NCBI GenBank assembly: GCA_022495005.1
Contig: JAGYXB010000518.1
Span: forward strand, 124,001 to 188,000
Reading direction: 5' to 3'
Length of the DNA: 64,000 nt
DNA from: Rhyacophila brunnea
Lineage: Eukaryota > Arthropoda > Insecta > Trichoptera > Rhyacophilidae
A program made the translations under genes and the position numbers. This document shows, one piece after another, positions 1 to 10,945 of this stretch. Each line of letters begins with the position of its first letter. Within the stretch, counting starts at the first letter, position 1. Below the pieces are notes generated by a model. The model was not told the DNA's origin. It saw only the letters and a program-made list of their open reading frames with translations, and made no database searches.

Positions 1-128
1 TTTAATATAAATAGTAAAAATTATAATATGATATATCCATGTTGGTCGATATTGAGTTGAAAATACAGTTTAGTGTATTTAATCCGCGTTTTTCTAAATC
101 TGAGAATTGTTGCTTTATTCCTTATCTC

Positions 129-611
129 CAGAGCGTTGGAGCGGGGCTCGGAGCAGGAGTATGGAGTACTGGAGCAATTAGATTTTACCCGGAGCAGGAG
201 CGGAGCCGGAGCACCAAAAATCTGTAGTGTTCCACTGCTCCGGTTGTTTTTTTATTATGAAATGTTCATCCTAAAATCTAATGAAAACAGTAGATATATT
301 TTGACACTTTGCAACACTGGAATTATTTGAAATATGGCAACACTGCCGAGTGATAAATAACCTCACTTTTTTTGACTGAAGAGGCAAATAATGAGAGACA
401 ATTTTTGCTGTCAGCAATTTTGTTTAATAGAATTAATAATTTTATTTTTTCAACATTTGTATACATATAATAATACTTATTAAAACTTTTTACCCGGAGC
501 GGAGCAGACCATGGAGCGGAGCTGGAGCAAGTATTAGATCCCGGAGCGGGGCAACTCAAAAAAGGGTAAGCTCCAACCACAGAAAAGAAAGTTCCCTGGC
601 TCCAACGCTTG
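129..611. mobile_element. hAT-type MITE, 483 bp, 8-bp TSD
   Basis: The ends are CAGAGCGTTGGAGC on the left and GGCTCCAACGCTTG on the right, an imperfect terminal inverted repeat. The 8-bp cttatctc directly flanks both sides (121-128 and 612-619). An 8-bp duplication with CA(G)...TG ends is the signature of hAT-superfamily transposition. Subterminal DNA on both sides is packed with GGAGC/GGAGCGG words, probably clustered transposase-binding motifs. The interior is A+T-rich and carries no transposase, so the element is non-autonomous. A 105-codon frame on the minus strand within it reads through the GGAGC repeats and is not credible as a gene. Confidence 0.82.
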
Positions 612-619
612 CTTATCTC

Positions 620-1082
620 AAGTATGTACAATATAAGCATACGCCAGAAGTAGGCGTCCTAAATATTCTATAATTGTATGCAATATGAATGCTTCCCCAT
701 TCTAATAATCAATGATTACTTATGGCTAAATAACGATCATTTAATTCTAAATGTTACTTCAATAAGAATATGGCAGAAAACCAAAACCCAATGCCTGCGA
801 ATGAAGCTCTTGCGCCCATTTTGACATCTTTCTCATTGTTTCTTCGGAGCCATATGCGACGTAGGTGGCATGTGACCAGCACCCCATCTCTCAAGGACGG
901 AAGCCACCCAGGAATCTAAAAATAATAGATTAGAAGGGAAAGGAAGGTTGGGAGATCACAATATGTTATAGTGCCGATGACGAGAATCGTAACCCAATAA
1001 AAAATAATTTATCATTGTGATCTAAATTTATAAACAGCATTAAAATTATTTACTTACCTGATATATTGCTACTGACCAATAT
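620..1082. other. Unannotated spacer
   Basis: No gene, repeat boundary or RNA gene seen. A slightly G+C-richer patch at about 840-960 has no long open frame on either strand. Confidence 0.5.
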
Positions 1083-1189
1083 GATTTATGGGTACTGTTC
1101 GGTTATACGGAATACAGCGGAAAACGCATTTTGAAAATAGCCGATAAACTGGATTAGTTGTTAGTTTCAGTTAGTTTAGGTTAGGTTAG

Positions 1190-1636
1190 TATCACATCCC
1201 TCCATTTTGGTATGTGAATTTCTCAACTGTCACTTTGGGTTTTGTTTTCTGGTTTATCGTCTGCGTTTTAGGATTTGGAGGTTGATAATTGACACACCGG
1301 AATTATGATGGAAAACGACGAGTTTATTTACGTGTTAATATTATAATCATTACATTTTTATAATTTAATTTTGCGGAGGTCGCAATCGGCGTGTTCGCGA
1401 TTTGCCCAGCAGGAAGCTTCTCCCGCTCAAACAAAAACGGTTACCTTTTCTGAGCCGTGCCAAATGCGACGTTGCCATTCGTATTTTTTTTTGGACAATG
1501 TTGCCGGTCAGATATTGTTCATATTGTTCAATTATTTTCGCAATCAGCCGTTATTATTTGTTGGCTTCGATACCGATTCGGGCCTCTCAAGATACACAAA
1601 GACATCCCCAAATGGGGACCATACGGAGTTGTCACA
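1190..1636 (-). repeat. LTR (3' LTR of the minus-strand element)
   Basis: 447-bp direct repeat, near-identical to 2894-3340. Visible differences: GGTTGATAA versus GGTAGATAA, one base in the T-run near 1492, and GGAGTTG versus GGGGTTG near the end. Confidence 0.85.
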
Positions 1637-1795
1637 AGCGCACCTCTCCGGAAAGGCCCGAATGGGGGTCGGGCCAACTAAGGGCTGATTACGATAGCGT
1701 GTGTAACTGGACAGTGCGGCGGCTTGATAAGGGGTGGTTGCGTCTCTAGACGTTGAAGGATCGAAGCCCTCCCGGTACGTCGGCGGCTGGAGAGA

Positions 1796-2015
1796 CTCGG
1801 ATGCAGCACTGTAGCATAGTGGTTCGCGGTTCCCAGGCCTACCGTAAAGCTGCTGAGAGAGGAGGGCGTCGCGCCCAGCCCTCTCAACACCCTCGGACCG
1901 TCGGCAACCAGAGAGTTTCGGATGCAGCACTACGCCGCTTTGTGGGCGTAGTGGTTCGCGGCTCCCCATGTCTACCGTACGGGCGGATGCTGAGAGAGGA
2001 CGTCGCACCCAGCCT
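1796..2015. repeat. Diverged tandem duplication inside the LTR element (period ~121 bp)
   Basis: The block containing CGGATGCAGCAC, GTGGTTCGCGG, CTACCGTA and GCTGAGAGAGGA occurs twice, starting near 1796 and 1917. It is G+C-rich and has no recognised protein. It gives most of the apparent coding potential of the element's interior, which therefore looks like untranslated sequence. Confidence 0.6.
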
Positions 2016-2893
2016 TCCCAACAGCGACCGTCCGAAAATTAGTCGATCCCTCACGAAAATGCATACCGGCGCATTACTCGACCCCCTTTTTTGCTCGCTT
2101 GCCCTGCCGCGGCTATCGAATTACACGCACTGCACTGATATTTTACAAATATATTATGAATAAAACTTAATTTATCACTAAAAAGGCTTTAAAGTTTATA
2201 AAATTATTGTTAAAAATATATCAGGGCCCGAAATGGACCGGAACGCCATTCTGCCTCATACAACCGCTCTGGGTTGTAAAATTTTCCACTTCGAGCACTG
2301 AAATAACTTATTATACATCGCTTCCAAACACAAAACACTTAAAACTAACTAATCTATGATGCTAATGGCTGAGGATGCTGCTTGGCTGCTTTCCGCTGAT
2401 GGAGGCTGCTTTGCTCAGCTGAAGAAGGCCGCTTTGTAGCTCTCTTCATCATGGTGCATCTGGGCCAGGGCTGATAGCAAGGCTCACAGACACGCTGCTG
2501 TTGACGAAGAGGGCTCAAGCGGCTGATGATGCAGGGCATTTGATGCCGTTTTCCCTCGTTGGAGCCAGGGTCTTGCCCGATACACTCGTCCGTGGGCCAA
2601 GTTCGCTGGCGGATGCAGTTGGTCGGGAGTACATCGGGAGCCATGACTTCGCAATCCGGGTGTTTCTGCTCTTTTCTTCACTGGCTTGGCTTTGGCAGCA
2701 TCCTCTTTCTACTGCTTATTATTATACTTTTGTTGAGCGCCACCAGAGGCAAGCCTCTGGATGTTTCTTCCTCGCCATTTCCTATTCCGGTGTTTGGATC
2801 TCAGGGTGTGTCCGGGTGAAAGAAATTTCACCTGCTTCTTGATTCCAGACGATCAAAATCAAGAAGCGTAGTCCCACGTTGACTGGGGCCACT

Positions 2894-3340
2894 TATCACA
2901 TCCCTCCATTTTGGTATGTGAATTTCTCAACTGTCACTTTGGGTTTTGTTTTCTGGTTTATCGTCTGCGTTTTAGGATTTGGAGGTAGATAATTGACACA
3001 CCGGAATTATGATGGAAAACGACGAGTTTATTTACGTGTTAATATTATAATCATTACATTTTTATAATTTAATTTTGCGGAGGTCGCAATCGGCGTGTTC
3101 GCGATTTGCCCAGCAGGAAGCTTCTCCCGCTCAAACAAAAACGGTTACCTTTTCTGAGCCGTGCCAAATGCGACGTTGCCATTCGTATTTTTTTTTTGAC
3201 AATGTTGCCGGTCAGATATTGTTCATATTGTTCAATTATTTTCGCAATCAGCCGTTATTATTTGTTGGCTTCGATACCGATTCGGGCCTCTCAAGATACA
3301 CAAAGACATCCCCAAATGGGGACCATACGGGGTTGTCACA
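2894..3340 (-). repeat. LTR (5' LTR of the minus-strand element)
   Basis: Second 447-bp direct repeat. It abuts TTAGG repeats directly on its right, and the candidate primer-binding site lies immediately to its left. Confidence 0.85.
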
Positions 3341-3390
3341 TTAGGTTAGGTTAGGTTAGGTTAGGTTAGGTTAGGTTTGGTTAGGTTAGG
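3341..3390 (+). repeat. Interstitial (TTAGG)n array
   Basis: Ten consecutive 5-bp units: seven perfect TTAGG, one TTTGG variant, then two more TTAGG. It is followed by TTAACCTAAC, so the array reads into an inverted copy of itself. A shorter degenerate run (GTTTAGGTTAGGTTAG, 1174-1189) lies on the other side of the LTR element, so both were one tract before the insertion. TTAGG is the ancestral arthropod telomere repeat. Here it is the loop of a small TIR element and not a chromosome end. Confidence 0.9.
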
Positions 3391-3477
3391 TTAACCTAAC
3401 AAATAATCCAGTTTATCGGCTATTTTTAAAATGCGTTTTCCGCTGTATTCCGTATAACCGAACAGTACCGATTTATG

Positions 3478-5161
3478 TATTCTGTATTTAGTAAAAAAAT
3501 ATATATATAAGAGTATATTTTAATTTATTGCTCAATGCACGCTTCTGTGATAAAATCAGGATATCATATTACAAGTTTGCTACATTTCCAGGACGTGGGA
3601 CGCCTGCGGCCCTCCCCCTTACATATAAGTACCTAATTCGTTAAACATAATGAGTTCTGTATGAGATCAGGTGCGTTAGCAAATTAATAATTCGCATTCA
3701 TCGTAAAGCACTTAAATGTAATTGGCTACAAGAGATAAATAACTATAATGTTCGACATATAAGCGACAAGGACTACAGGTGGGGTATTAAAAGAAAATAC
3801 ATTCTTGACGTCGACACTGGCATTGATCTTCATTCGAGCTTTTCTTCTATTTTCCAATAAAACAAAAACTACTAAAAGTATACTTCCGAAGATTTCAATG
3901 AAAAGTCATTGAAAAGATTAAAACAAAATATATGCTTAATATTTTCAAGGGATAACTGATATATCACTTAGTATTCACCGCTAATGTAATTATTTATATA
4001 AGACACGAGTTCTGTTCACATAGCAATTCACAGGTAGAAATAATAACATATTATACTAAATACATCGATTACTTGTAATACCACCCACACTACGTCAATA
4101 TAGTTTGTTTAACACTTAGGTAATGTTCCATTAAAATAATTAACACAAGATCTATTAGCTTCTAGCACTAGCATTTGTGCAATGTAGAGTATGTGCAAAA
4201 TGATCCATTATTTAAGGGCCGGAATGCTGTGTGAAGGTCGAAAACGAATAAATTGCGACATCTTTGCGAGCCTAGCCTACGTAATCGGCAGACTTTATTT
4301 GGTAGGGCCACCAACAATCAAAAGTTGACAACAGTATAGATACAGAATAATTATGTGGGTACATTTAAAATAGCGTAGAGTTATCGGAAAATAAATGCGG
4401 AAAAAAATATTCCCAACGGACACCGACATTCGTAAAATAATACGATATGTTAGTAGTTCGAGAAAAACTGCAGAATCCTTGATGAAAGTTTATTCAGAGA
4501 AAAATCATCAACTCCGAGTCACCAACGTTGAAGCTTAGCTGCATGTCTTTGGTAGGTAGACTATGAACATCGAACTCATTCTCAAAAACTTTCGAGATAG
4601 GGGGCTTCGTTGGATATTCTAAGGTACTTCCATAATTTTCTTCACGCATTCGGTACCTACTAGTATCAATACCAAGTACAAAAATAAGTTCTGAGTTCAT
4701 TAACAATATCTACAAACTAACTTTGAGCTTAAACAAAAAGTTCAGTGTCAAGGATTGTAACCAACACGTTATTAGCAAATAAAGCTTGAAAATCATTATT
4801 TACATTATTTTATTAAAAATATTACTTGTTTGTGTTACTTGATTCCCGACAAAATAACAAGGTCTCTGATCGGTGGATCACCGTGAACTTAAATCCCAAA
4901 TCCTACCTTACATTAAAAAAAAAACTATATCTAATATTGTATTACAGGATATGAGCAGCAAGGTTAGCGAACGGCTTACAACAAATTCCCGCAAAATTCT
5001 GATTCGATACTACGACACTGTGGAGATCCATATCTTAATATTCTTCGAGCTGTTTCATTTTAGTTAGATGACCAAAATACATCAATTAACAGTAAAAAAA
5101 AATATTTATTGATAATGTTTACTATGTTATTAATTGTGTACGTTTATATTAAATACGTAAT
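3478..5161. other. Unannotated spacer
   Basis: A+T-rich DNA with a short (TA)n run near 3500. Frames of 60-70 codons at 4494-4706 and 4873-5067 have no recognisable motif, and I regard them as chance. Confidence 0.45.
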
Positions 5162-5363
5162 CAGTGATAAGCAACCTTTCTTTTCCCGTGGAAGAAATTA
5201 AATGCCAAAAACTTTTTGTGGCCGCAATATATACATTATATATATATAATATGTCTCGAACGATTGATTGTCTAAATCCCAACAATAAAATATTCTTCAT
5301 TGTTCGACATATTATTATAAAAAAAGTCTTGCTGGGTTACAGCACATCCCGGGGCCATCACAG
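5162..5363 (-). mobile_element. hAT-like MITE, copy 2 of the 28954 family
   Basis: Starts CAGTGATAAGCAACCTTTC and ends CATCACAG. Read in reverse it matches 28954-29148 along most of its length, sharing GACATATTATTATAAAAAAA, TTGCTGGGT and CTTTTTG-GGCC. The CAGTGAT.AGCAACC terminus is hAT-like. The flanking duplication is not clear, so this copy is older or its right end is damaged. No transposase is present. Confidence 0.6.
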
Positions 5364-6087
5364 ATGTAGTACATAATATATTTTAATAAACACCGCCCTC
5401 GTAAAATAAATAAGTGGCCCAAATTCACATTTTTGCATAAATGGAATTAACGCCAAGGAATTTTATTGTTTTCTATCGTTTTACAATTTTGTTTGTTGGC
5501 GTTAGCAAAAATCCTTCTAAGCGGGAGAAACCGGTCCTGGTCATTATTTAAAAAATGTGAATACCACATATTTCTTTTTAATTAAAATAATAATAATTGC
5601 AATTATATATGTGTGGGTAATTTATGAATCGTGAAAGGCAGTTATCTTATAATATGAATATAATATGTTTACTTATTTTAAAAGGGCAAAACAGGTTCTT
5701 AGTCGTTTTCAATATATTTTCAATACATCTTTATTCAAGAATGCATAAAGTTTCAACTTGATGAAATCTCGCCGTTCGCTTGAACTTTACTCGGATATGT
5801 TTATTATTAAGAGGACGTTCTACAGAAATGGCCTTGAGAATTGAAAATATGATTTTTTAACATGTGGTCCATAATATCTGGTCTACTAGTTAATATAAAA
5901 AGGTCGTGTCAAAGTTGTTTGTGTTAATAAATTTGCTCTGTGACTGATCGGACTCATATTTCACATTTATTTCATCAGGGCTGTGACAAATCATAATATA
6001 TATTTATAATTTTAAATTTTTATTTATAATATATATTATTTAAGTTTTGTGCATCTAATGCCGGGTCCACACTGGCAACAAGTTAAT
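5364..6087. other. Unannotated spacer
   Basis: Nothing supportable seen. The GGCGTTA words near 5450 and 5510 are inverted relative to each other but too short to define an element. Confidence 0.4.
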
Positions 6088-6181
6088 TTGCTGGCAACCT
6101 CGTTAGATTTTACGATAATTATTGTAAAATTTCTTAAGCAATTATGGTAAGTATCGTAAAATTTAATGAGGTTGCCAGCAA
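6088..6181. repeat. Short hairpin, 29-bp arms
   Basis: The left arm (6088-6116, beginning TTGCTGGCAACCTCG) pairs with the right arm (6153-6181, ending CGAGGTTGCCAGCAA with minor mismatches) across a 36-bp A+T-rich loop. It is probably a remnant of a small hairpin element. No target duplication seen. Confidence 0.6.
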
Positions 6182-6924
6182 TTCAAAACAGCAATTCAAA
6201 TCAGCATTCCAAAACTCTTCTGTAAAAATCGTTTCCGAGTTTATAAATGGAAATTTCTCGGTGTACATAGTAAACAAACCTACGAATAAAAAAAGACAAA
6301 AAGGAACATACTGATTCATCGCAGTAAAATCTGGTAATCAAATTCGCCATTTTGAAAAGCGACGATTTTGCGTAAACAAATATCACGTAGTCTGTACGTG
6401 TGCGGCAAACTTCGAATGTGTTTGTAATTTTGTGCAAAGTGCGAATGTAATGTTTTCAAATAATTGATATGGATTAATTATACCATCGTATTATTTTCTC
6501 GAAATCATAAACATACTATAATAGTATTTGAGTATCAACCTATGTTCAATTTGAATTGGGTTATAATAATAATATACCCGTATATATATCAATAGTATGT
6601 TTGCTACAAAATCCACCCAAGTTATCAGTACGTACTTGCACAGGTTTGATTAAAACCATGATGAAATTAACATTTAAAAATATGAATGCTTAATATTATT
6701 TTGACAGCCCTGTTTTCTGATCGGCTTCATGTCGCAGGTGTTCATAAAATAATAATAATTCTCCGCGCGGCAGAAATTATCAGTAATAATAATAATATTT
6801 CTTGAAATAAAATCTCCGATGATTAGTGATTTTTGCGAAAGATCGATTTAAATTGACGTAGTTACGACGCCGAGGTCCTTTTTAGACTAAATTATATTTG
6901 AACGGCGGGCTCTTCAGCGGGCCC
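6182..6924. other. Unannotated spacer
   Basis: Overlapping minus-strand frames (6134-6319, 6201-6437) have no recognisable family. No repeat boundary seen up to the TTAA element. Confidence 0.4.
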
Positions 6925-6928
6925 TTAA

Positions 6929-7291
6929 GGTGACGCATCAGTGAAACGCCAAATAATTTCCAACTGTAGGCGCGACGAAATTTTGGACTCGCTGCCATTC
7001 ACTGAGAGAATCTCGAGTCGTAAGCACGTCACTTTGCTGCGTGATGGCGACGGGTCAATTAATTCTAAAATCGTGTAAAGATGACTAAAAACGTTACCCA
7101 TTTACTTTAAAAAGAAAACATGTCAATGAACATATTATTATTGTTAGTAATAGAACAATAAACAGAACATAAAATGAACGTATATGAAAAATAATATTTC
7201 GTTTGACAGGTGTCATTTGCACCCGCGACCCGCAGTCCGCGCATCGCCTAGCAACGATCTTTTTAGACCGTGCCTCAACTAATGCATGGCC
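6929..7291 (-). mobile_element. TTAA-flanked MITE, family 1, copy A
   Basis: It is flanked by TTAA on both sides (6925-6928, 7292-7295). In reverse orientation it matches 18115-18490 and 41538-41900, sharing TCAGTTGAGGCA-type ends, GATCGTGGCTAGGCGATGCG, AAATGGGTAACG and GCGAGTCCAAAATTTCGTCG. Perfect TTAA duplication is the hallmark of piggyBac-like transposition. The ends (GGCCATGC and GGTGACGCATCAGTG) share only a couple of bases as inverted repeats. No coding capacity. Confidence 0.75.
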
Positions 7292-7295
7292 TTAA

Positions 7296-7981
7296 CGTAT
7301 TTTTACAGCGCTGGAAGGAAAACATAATATTTTACCGTTTTTTGGTTTCACATTTCAGCATGGGGGGCGTTGATATACGACTATGACAAATAATGGGTAA
7401 AAAATGAGTTCACAGCTGTGAAGACGACATACAAGGAGCGGGAAAACATGAGAAGCTACCGGCTACGATTATTGCTACCCAGTTCAGCAAGAAAGGGGAC
7501 TCCACGCACATTAGATAGTATTATATTATTGCCATGACTCAGTCGTAGAGCATGTGTTTTACCTTTCATGCGAGCAACAACAAATCGCCCTTCGACCCTT
7601 ATTTCTGACGGGGAAAAAATGTTGAAGTGTTCATTTAATATTACAGTAAACAAAGATCTTCATCGCATCTTACTGAAATAAGCTATACGTATTTACTAAT
7701 AAACAATCAATAAAGATATCGAATATCAAATAAATGAGTATATTTCGTACACCTATACTGTTACTAATTCGCAACAATACGATATGGGTTATTAATTAAT
7801 ATCGTAGCAGGATTTTCAATTTAGAGTTAGATAATTACTTACTATGTACAATGTACATCGACAGTTTAAAACTATAAAAAAATACAATTTTTGCTTCTAA
7901 GCTGGGGATATTTGGAAACTGGAAAATGAGACACACTAGCGAATGATAGAAGACAGTAGGTACACGGCGCTTGTGGAGAAA
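7296..7981. other. Unannotated spacer
   Basis: A 65-codon minus-strand frame (7456-7653) is not recognised. Nothing else is supportable. Confidence 0.4.
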
Positions 7982-7989
7982 GCCATATC

Positions 7990-8360
7990 CAATGTTCCCT
8001 CTAATTTTTCTATTGTGTGTACGGATCATCAACGCATCTGTTCAGTGGCGTAACTAGGGTTGGTGTCACCCGTAGCAGTAAATTTACACCTCTCCCCCCA
8101 CAAACACACACATATAATTTTTCATTAAAACTTATATTATTTAAGGTATTTATTAATTTCAGATTTCCGCCTTTCGAGAAATGAGTCGAAGAATTGTTCA
8201 TGTGATGGTTTCGTGCATTCGAGCGAAACTAAAATCTGGTAAAGGAAACTTTTTTTTACAATATTTTTGTGTGAGGACTATGTGGGGGAGGAAAACATGT
8301 GTGCGGACACATTTTGGTAGGTGTGAGCCCGCACACGCGCACACCTTACAGGGAACATTG
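7990..8360. mobile_element. hAT-type MITE, 371 bp, perfect 8-bp TSD
   Basis: The ends are CAATGTTCCCTCTAA on the left and, inverted, CAATGTTCCCTGTAA on the right. The 8-bp gccatatc flanks both sides (7982-7989, 8361-8368). The subterminal GTGTG-rich segments are also inverted copies of each other (GTGTGTACGGAT versus GTGTGCGCGTGTGCGGG). Inside, at 8043, a CAGTGGCGTAACTAGGG word looks like the terminus of a second, unrelated hAT element, so the copy may contain a nested relic. No transposase. Confidence 0.82.
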
Positions 8361-8382
8361 GCCATATCCCACCCTGAGATAT

Positions 8383-8559
8383 AGTGCCGAGGAAGAAATA
8401 AGAAGATGGGCGTATGACCCCGTTACGTCAAATCGCAGAACCTGGCAGATGAGCATCCAACCAGTGGTCATAGCTACAAGTGAGGTGATCTACGAGCGGC
8501 GCACATGCCTTTACGGGGTTAAGGTTATATTATTAACAGACAACCACGCAACCCATTAG
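8383..8559 (+). pseudogene. Possible reverse-transcriptase-derived fragment
   Basis: A stop-free frame reads AEEEIRRWAYDP ... QPVVIATSEVIYER. The PVVI core recalls the VVPVVIGALG-type block found in some non-LTR retrotransposon proteins. Only about 55 codons are readable and no catalytic motif is present, so the assignment is weak. It begins just outside the hAT MITE. Confidence 0.25.
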
Positions 8560-8560
8560 G

Positions 8561-9172
8561 CCCTTACTCATATATATTTTTAGTGGTGAGTACTTTAGTA
8601 GATTGAGGAATTTTAACACGTGTTTCAAATTATAGCATGTAGACTCTTGTCACCAATTAACATTTTGTTAATCGCGACAAACTCTGTCTAAATATGTATC
8701 GGTACTTTAATATAAATGCATAATGCAATACTGATGGCGCCAGTTGGACAAACGTGATAAAGAAAGTCAAACTGTAGCACCATAAGAATAAGATATTTTT
8801 TTATACATAAATAATATATACTATATATATAATACTTATAACCTAATAACGCCCTACTTCTCTAAACAGTATTCGAATGTATACAAAGAACTGAAGATTC
8901 AAACAACGTTTACGGTTAACGAAATATTAACTATACAGGCATTCACCCGTGTACTTAGCAAAATCAGGGATGTGTAAATATATATTTAAAACATGATATA
9001 CATACCAGCCACATATTAGTTTAGTTATGTGTATTATGGCAAGGTTAAATAGTTATTTTGAATTACTTGTATTATCTGTATACCCGTATAACTTCACAGT
9101 TACCTTCAATTATTATGCAGAGAAGCTACAAGGCGTGATTTATACTACAAGTGGATTCATTCAATAATTATA
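8561..9172. other. Unannotated spacer
   Basis: A+T-rich. A (TA)-rich patch lies at about 8810-8835. No gene or element boundary recognised. Confidence 0.4.
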
Positions 9173-9194
9173 TAACATGCTAATTATATCTAAT

Positions 9195-9488
9195 GCCCAC
9201 CTGATGGGTAACGCACCAGTTGCGTTGGACGCAGCGAATGGTTTAACGATAGCCGAGCTTCTTAAACGTCGGCTTGTAATGAATTGGGTATCAGGTTCGA
9301 ATCCTGGGTCTGGCAAATACACATATTATTTTTTAATTTGTGTTTGGAGTCAGAGTATGGACCTAATAGGTGGAGCAAGTGGCTAACATCCATTTCTCGT
9401 AAAAACAAAATCTGTTAATACAAACTTCACAATGTGGAGGCCCATACGATCCTCTGAGGATCGAACATGGTGAAGCAGTAGTAGTAGT
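9195..9488 (+). mobile_element. tRNA-derived SINE, family A (old copy)
   Basis: The 5' part is a degenerate tRNA-like head starting GCCCAC. A perfect box B core, GGTTCGAATCC, lies at 9293-9303 and is followed by TGGGTCTGGCAA. The body (GTGTTTGGAGTCAGAGTATGG, then GAGCAAGTGGCTAACATCC and GTGGAGGCCCATA) matches the copy at 44793. The 3' end is a (GTA)n simple repeat. An extra ~30-bp segment in the head relative to 44793 shows it is no longer a proper tRNA fold. It is not a functional tRNA gene. Confidence 0.75.
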
Positions 9489-10310
9489 TTATCTTTCAAT
9501 TAAAAACTCTCAAATTAAATTTAACAACCTGAATTTAAAAACCAAAATGCCAAATGAATTTACTTACATACATTATATTTTTAACACGCGTTAGCATGGT
9601 CAAGTATTTTTGAAAGAAATAAAAAAAGGATCCAGAAATTTATTCTTAAAATTACTCACCGGTAGAAAAAAATACACAACAAAATGGCTGCTGGTAACGC
9701 GTACCTTTCCACTATTTTTGCAGAAATACTACGTAGGACGCCTCAAAACGAGAGTTTAAGAACCACGGGCGTAATGGATAAGTGCACTCATCCGAAAAGT
9801 GCCGCCATACAAGTGAATAAATGAATCGTATAGAAACGTATATTTTTGGTATGGGTCACAAATTTTAATTTCTTGACATTCGCGCCCCTGCCGTAACGGT
9901 TTTGAATAGTCTAACCTCGTACATACGCGTTGATCCGATAAGTAAACTGAAGATACGCGCCACCTATGGAGAATAATACCAAATACCTACTAGATGTTGT
10001 AATTTGCACAAGGTGACTTTAAAGAATACCGATATCGCTCTAATACATATCATGAAATTGGCGATTAATCGATACATACACAGTTAGTGTTATAAATACC
10101 AAAATTAGGAGTAAGATTTGTAACAAACATTTTACCCAACTGGTCTGGCCAAATTCCAAGAAGTCAGGCTGCAGCCACGAAGCCGTGCTATCATACGCCA
10201 CACCGGGACCGACCGACAGTAATAATAATTGTCAGTCAGACTTCGACTATAACCTAGCAGATCGCTTGATTTAATTTATCAAAAATTGACATTCATAATT
10301 TACAGCATAT
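9489..10310. other. Unannotated spacer
   Basis: A moderately G+C-richer stretch (9750-9990) has no open frame or motif that I recognise. Nothing is supportable. Confidence 0.4.
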
Positions 10311-10945
10311 ATGTCGTATTACGCTGTACCTAATGGTCACATTCTGTATTCAGAGTGTCGCGTGAGAGCAGCCGGAACATCCTCTGACCTCTTTGAAATC
10401 ACGTCAGGAGTCAAGCAAGGATGTGTACTTGCGCCCTTTCTTTTTATCATCATGATGGATTTCATAATGCGTAAGACGGTTTGCCCCGACAGTGGGATAC
10501 GCCTACATCATGATGACACAAGCGATCTATGCGAAGAAAGACTGTGCGACTTGGAGTATGCAGACGACGCAGTCGTGTTTGACTCGACTTGTCACGGCTT
10601 TTGAGCTTTGAGAATCGATGTCTCCGCAGAATCTTAGGGGTACATTGGTACGACCGCGTTACAAATATCCGAGTTCGTGAGCAGACACAACAGCCTTCGG
10701 TGATTGAAGTTATCACGAAGAGACGATTCACGTGGCTGGGACAAGTATTCCGGATGCCGCCAAAGAGTGCGGCACTTCGTACCCTTGGGGCGCAGCCTCA
10801 AGCAGCGATGCTACAAAAGCGACCTACGTGCTGCAGGTCTGACATGGCGGGAGGCACAGGAGTTGGCGATGGACCGAGGGAAGTGGCGCCAAATTGTGCT
10901 TGCCCTATGCCCCAATTTTGGGACGTGACAGGGTGAAAGAAGAAG
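10311..10945 (+). pseudogene. Non-LTR retrotransposon RT fragment, 5'-truncated, internally deleted and frameshifted
   Basis: The first frame (10311-10604) carries reverse-transcriptase signatures: SGVKQGCVLAPFLF at residues 32-45 (the finger/palm VKQGC.L.P block) and the catalytic YADD at residues 83-86. The reading then jumps to another frame with FENRCLRRILGV, RRFTWLGQVFRMP and, after a further frameshift, LTWREAQELAMDRGKWR, the usual C-terminal block of these ORF2-type proteins. The thumb region between YADD and the C-terminus is missing, so there was a deletion. A GAAGAAGAAG simple repeat follows, as in RTE/CR1-like tails. Clade not resolved. It is dead: no endonuclease and no continuous frame. 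Confidence 0.8.

Larger units (their letters stand above)
1190..3340 (-). mobile_element. Non-autonomous LTR retrotransposon (TRIM/LARD-like), 2151 bp
   Basis: Two direct repeats of 447 bp (1190-1636, 2894-3340) bound a ~1257-bp interior. Read on the minus strand each repeat starts TGTGACAAC and ends GATGTGATA, beginning TG like most LTRs. A 4-bp TTAG lies on each side (1186-1189, 3341-3344), consistent with LTR integrase. I count only about three base differences between the LTRs, so insertion was recent. Just inside the 5' LTR (2878-2893, minus strand) is a TGGCCCC start followed by CAACGTGGG, which partly resembles a primer-binding site for tRNA-Lys. No gag, protease, RT or integrase is recognisable, so it must depend on another element. 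The superfamily (gypsy versus BEL) is undecided. Confidence 0.8.
1091..3469. mobile_element. TIR element with 8-bp TSD, split by an LTR element
   Basis: The first ~72 bases (from GGTACTGTTCGGTTATACGG) are repeated in inverted orientation at the right end, with only about two mismatches. The 8-bp gatttatg flanks both ends (1083-1090 and 3470-3477). With the inserted LTR element (1190-3340) and its 4-bp duplication removed, only about 224 bp remain: two long TIRs and a loop of TTAGG-type repeats. It is therefore a MITE. The 8-bp TSD fits hAT (or P), but the terminal bases GGTACTG are not the usual hAT CAG, so the superfamily stays open. Confidence 0.78.

Noticed and set aside
323..640. 105-codon minus-strand frame
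   Set aside because: Lies across a hAT MITE and its GGAGC subterminal repeats; composition comes from the repeats.
1371..2163. Several overlapping frames of 70-154 codons on both strands
   Set aside because: They fall in the LTR and the G+C-rich tandem repeat of a retroelement. Nearly the same frame recurs in the second LTR, and none shows a gag or pol motif.
2354..2842. Frames of 65-113 codons on both strands
   Set aside because: Mutually overlapping, G+C-rich internal part of the LTR element without any conserved motif.
9195..9310. tRNA gene
   Set aside because: The B box is perfect but the head carries an insertion and does not fold as a tRNA. A SINE body and simple-repeat tail follow.
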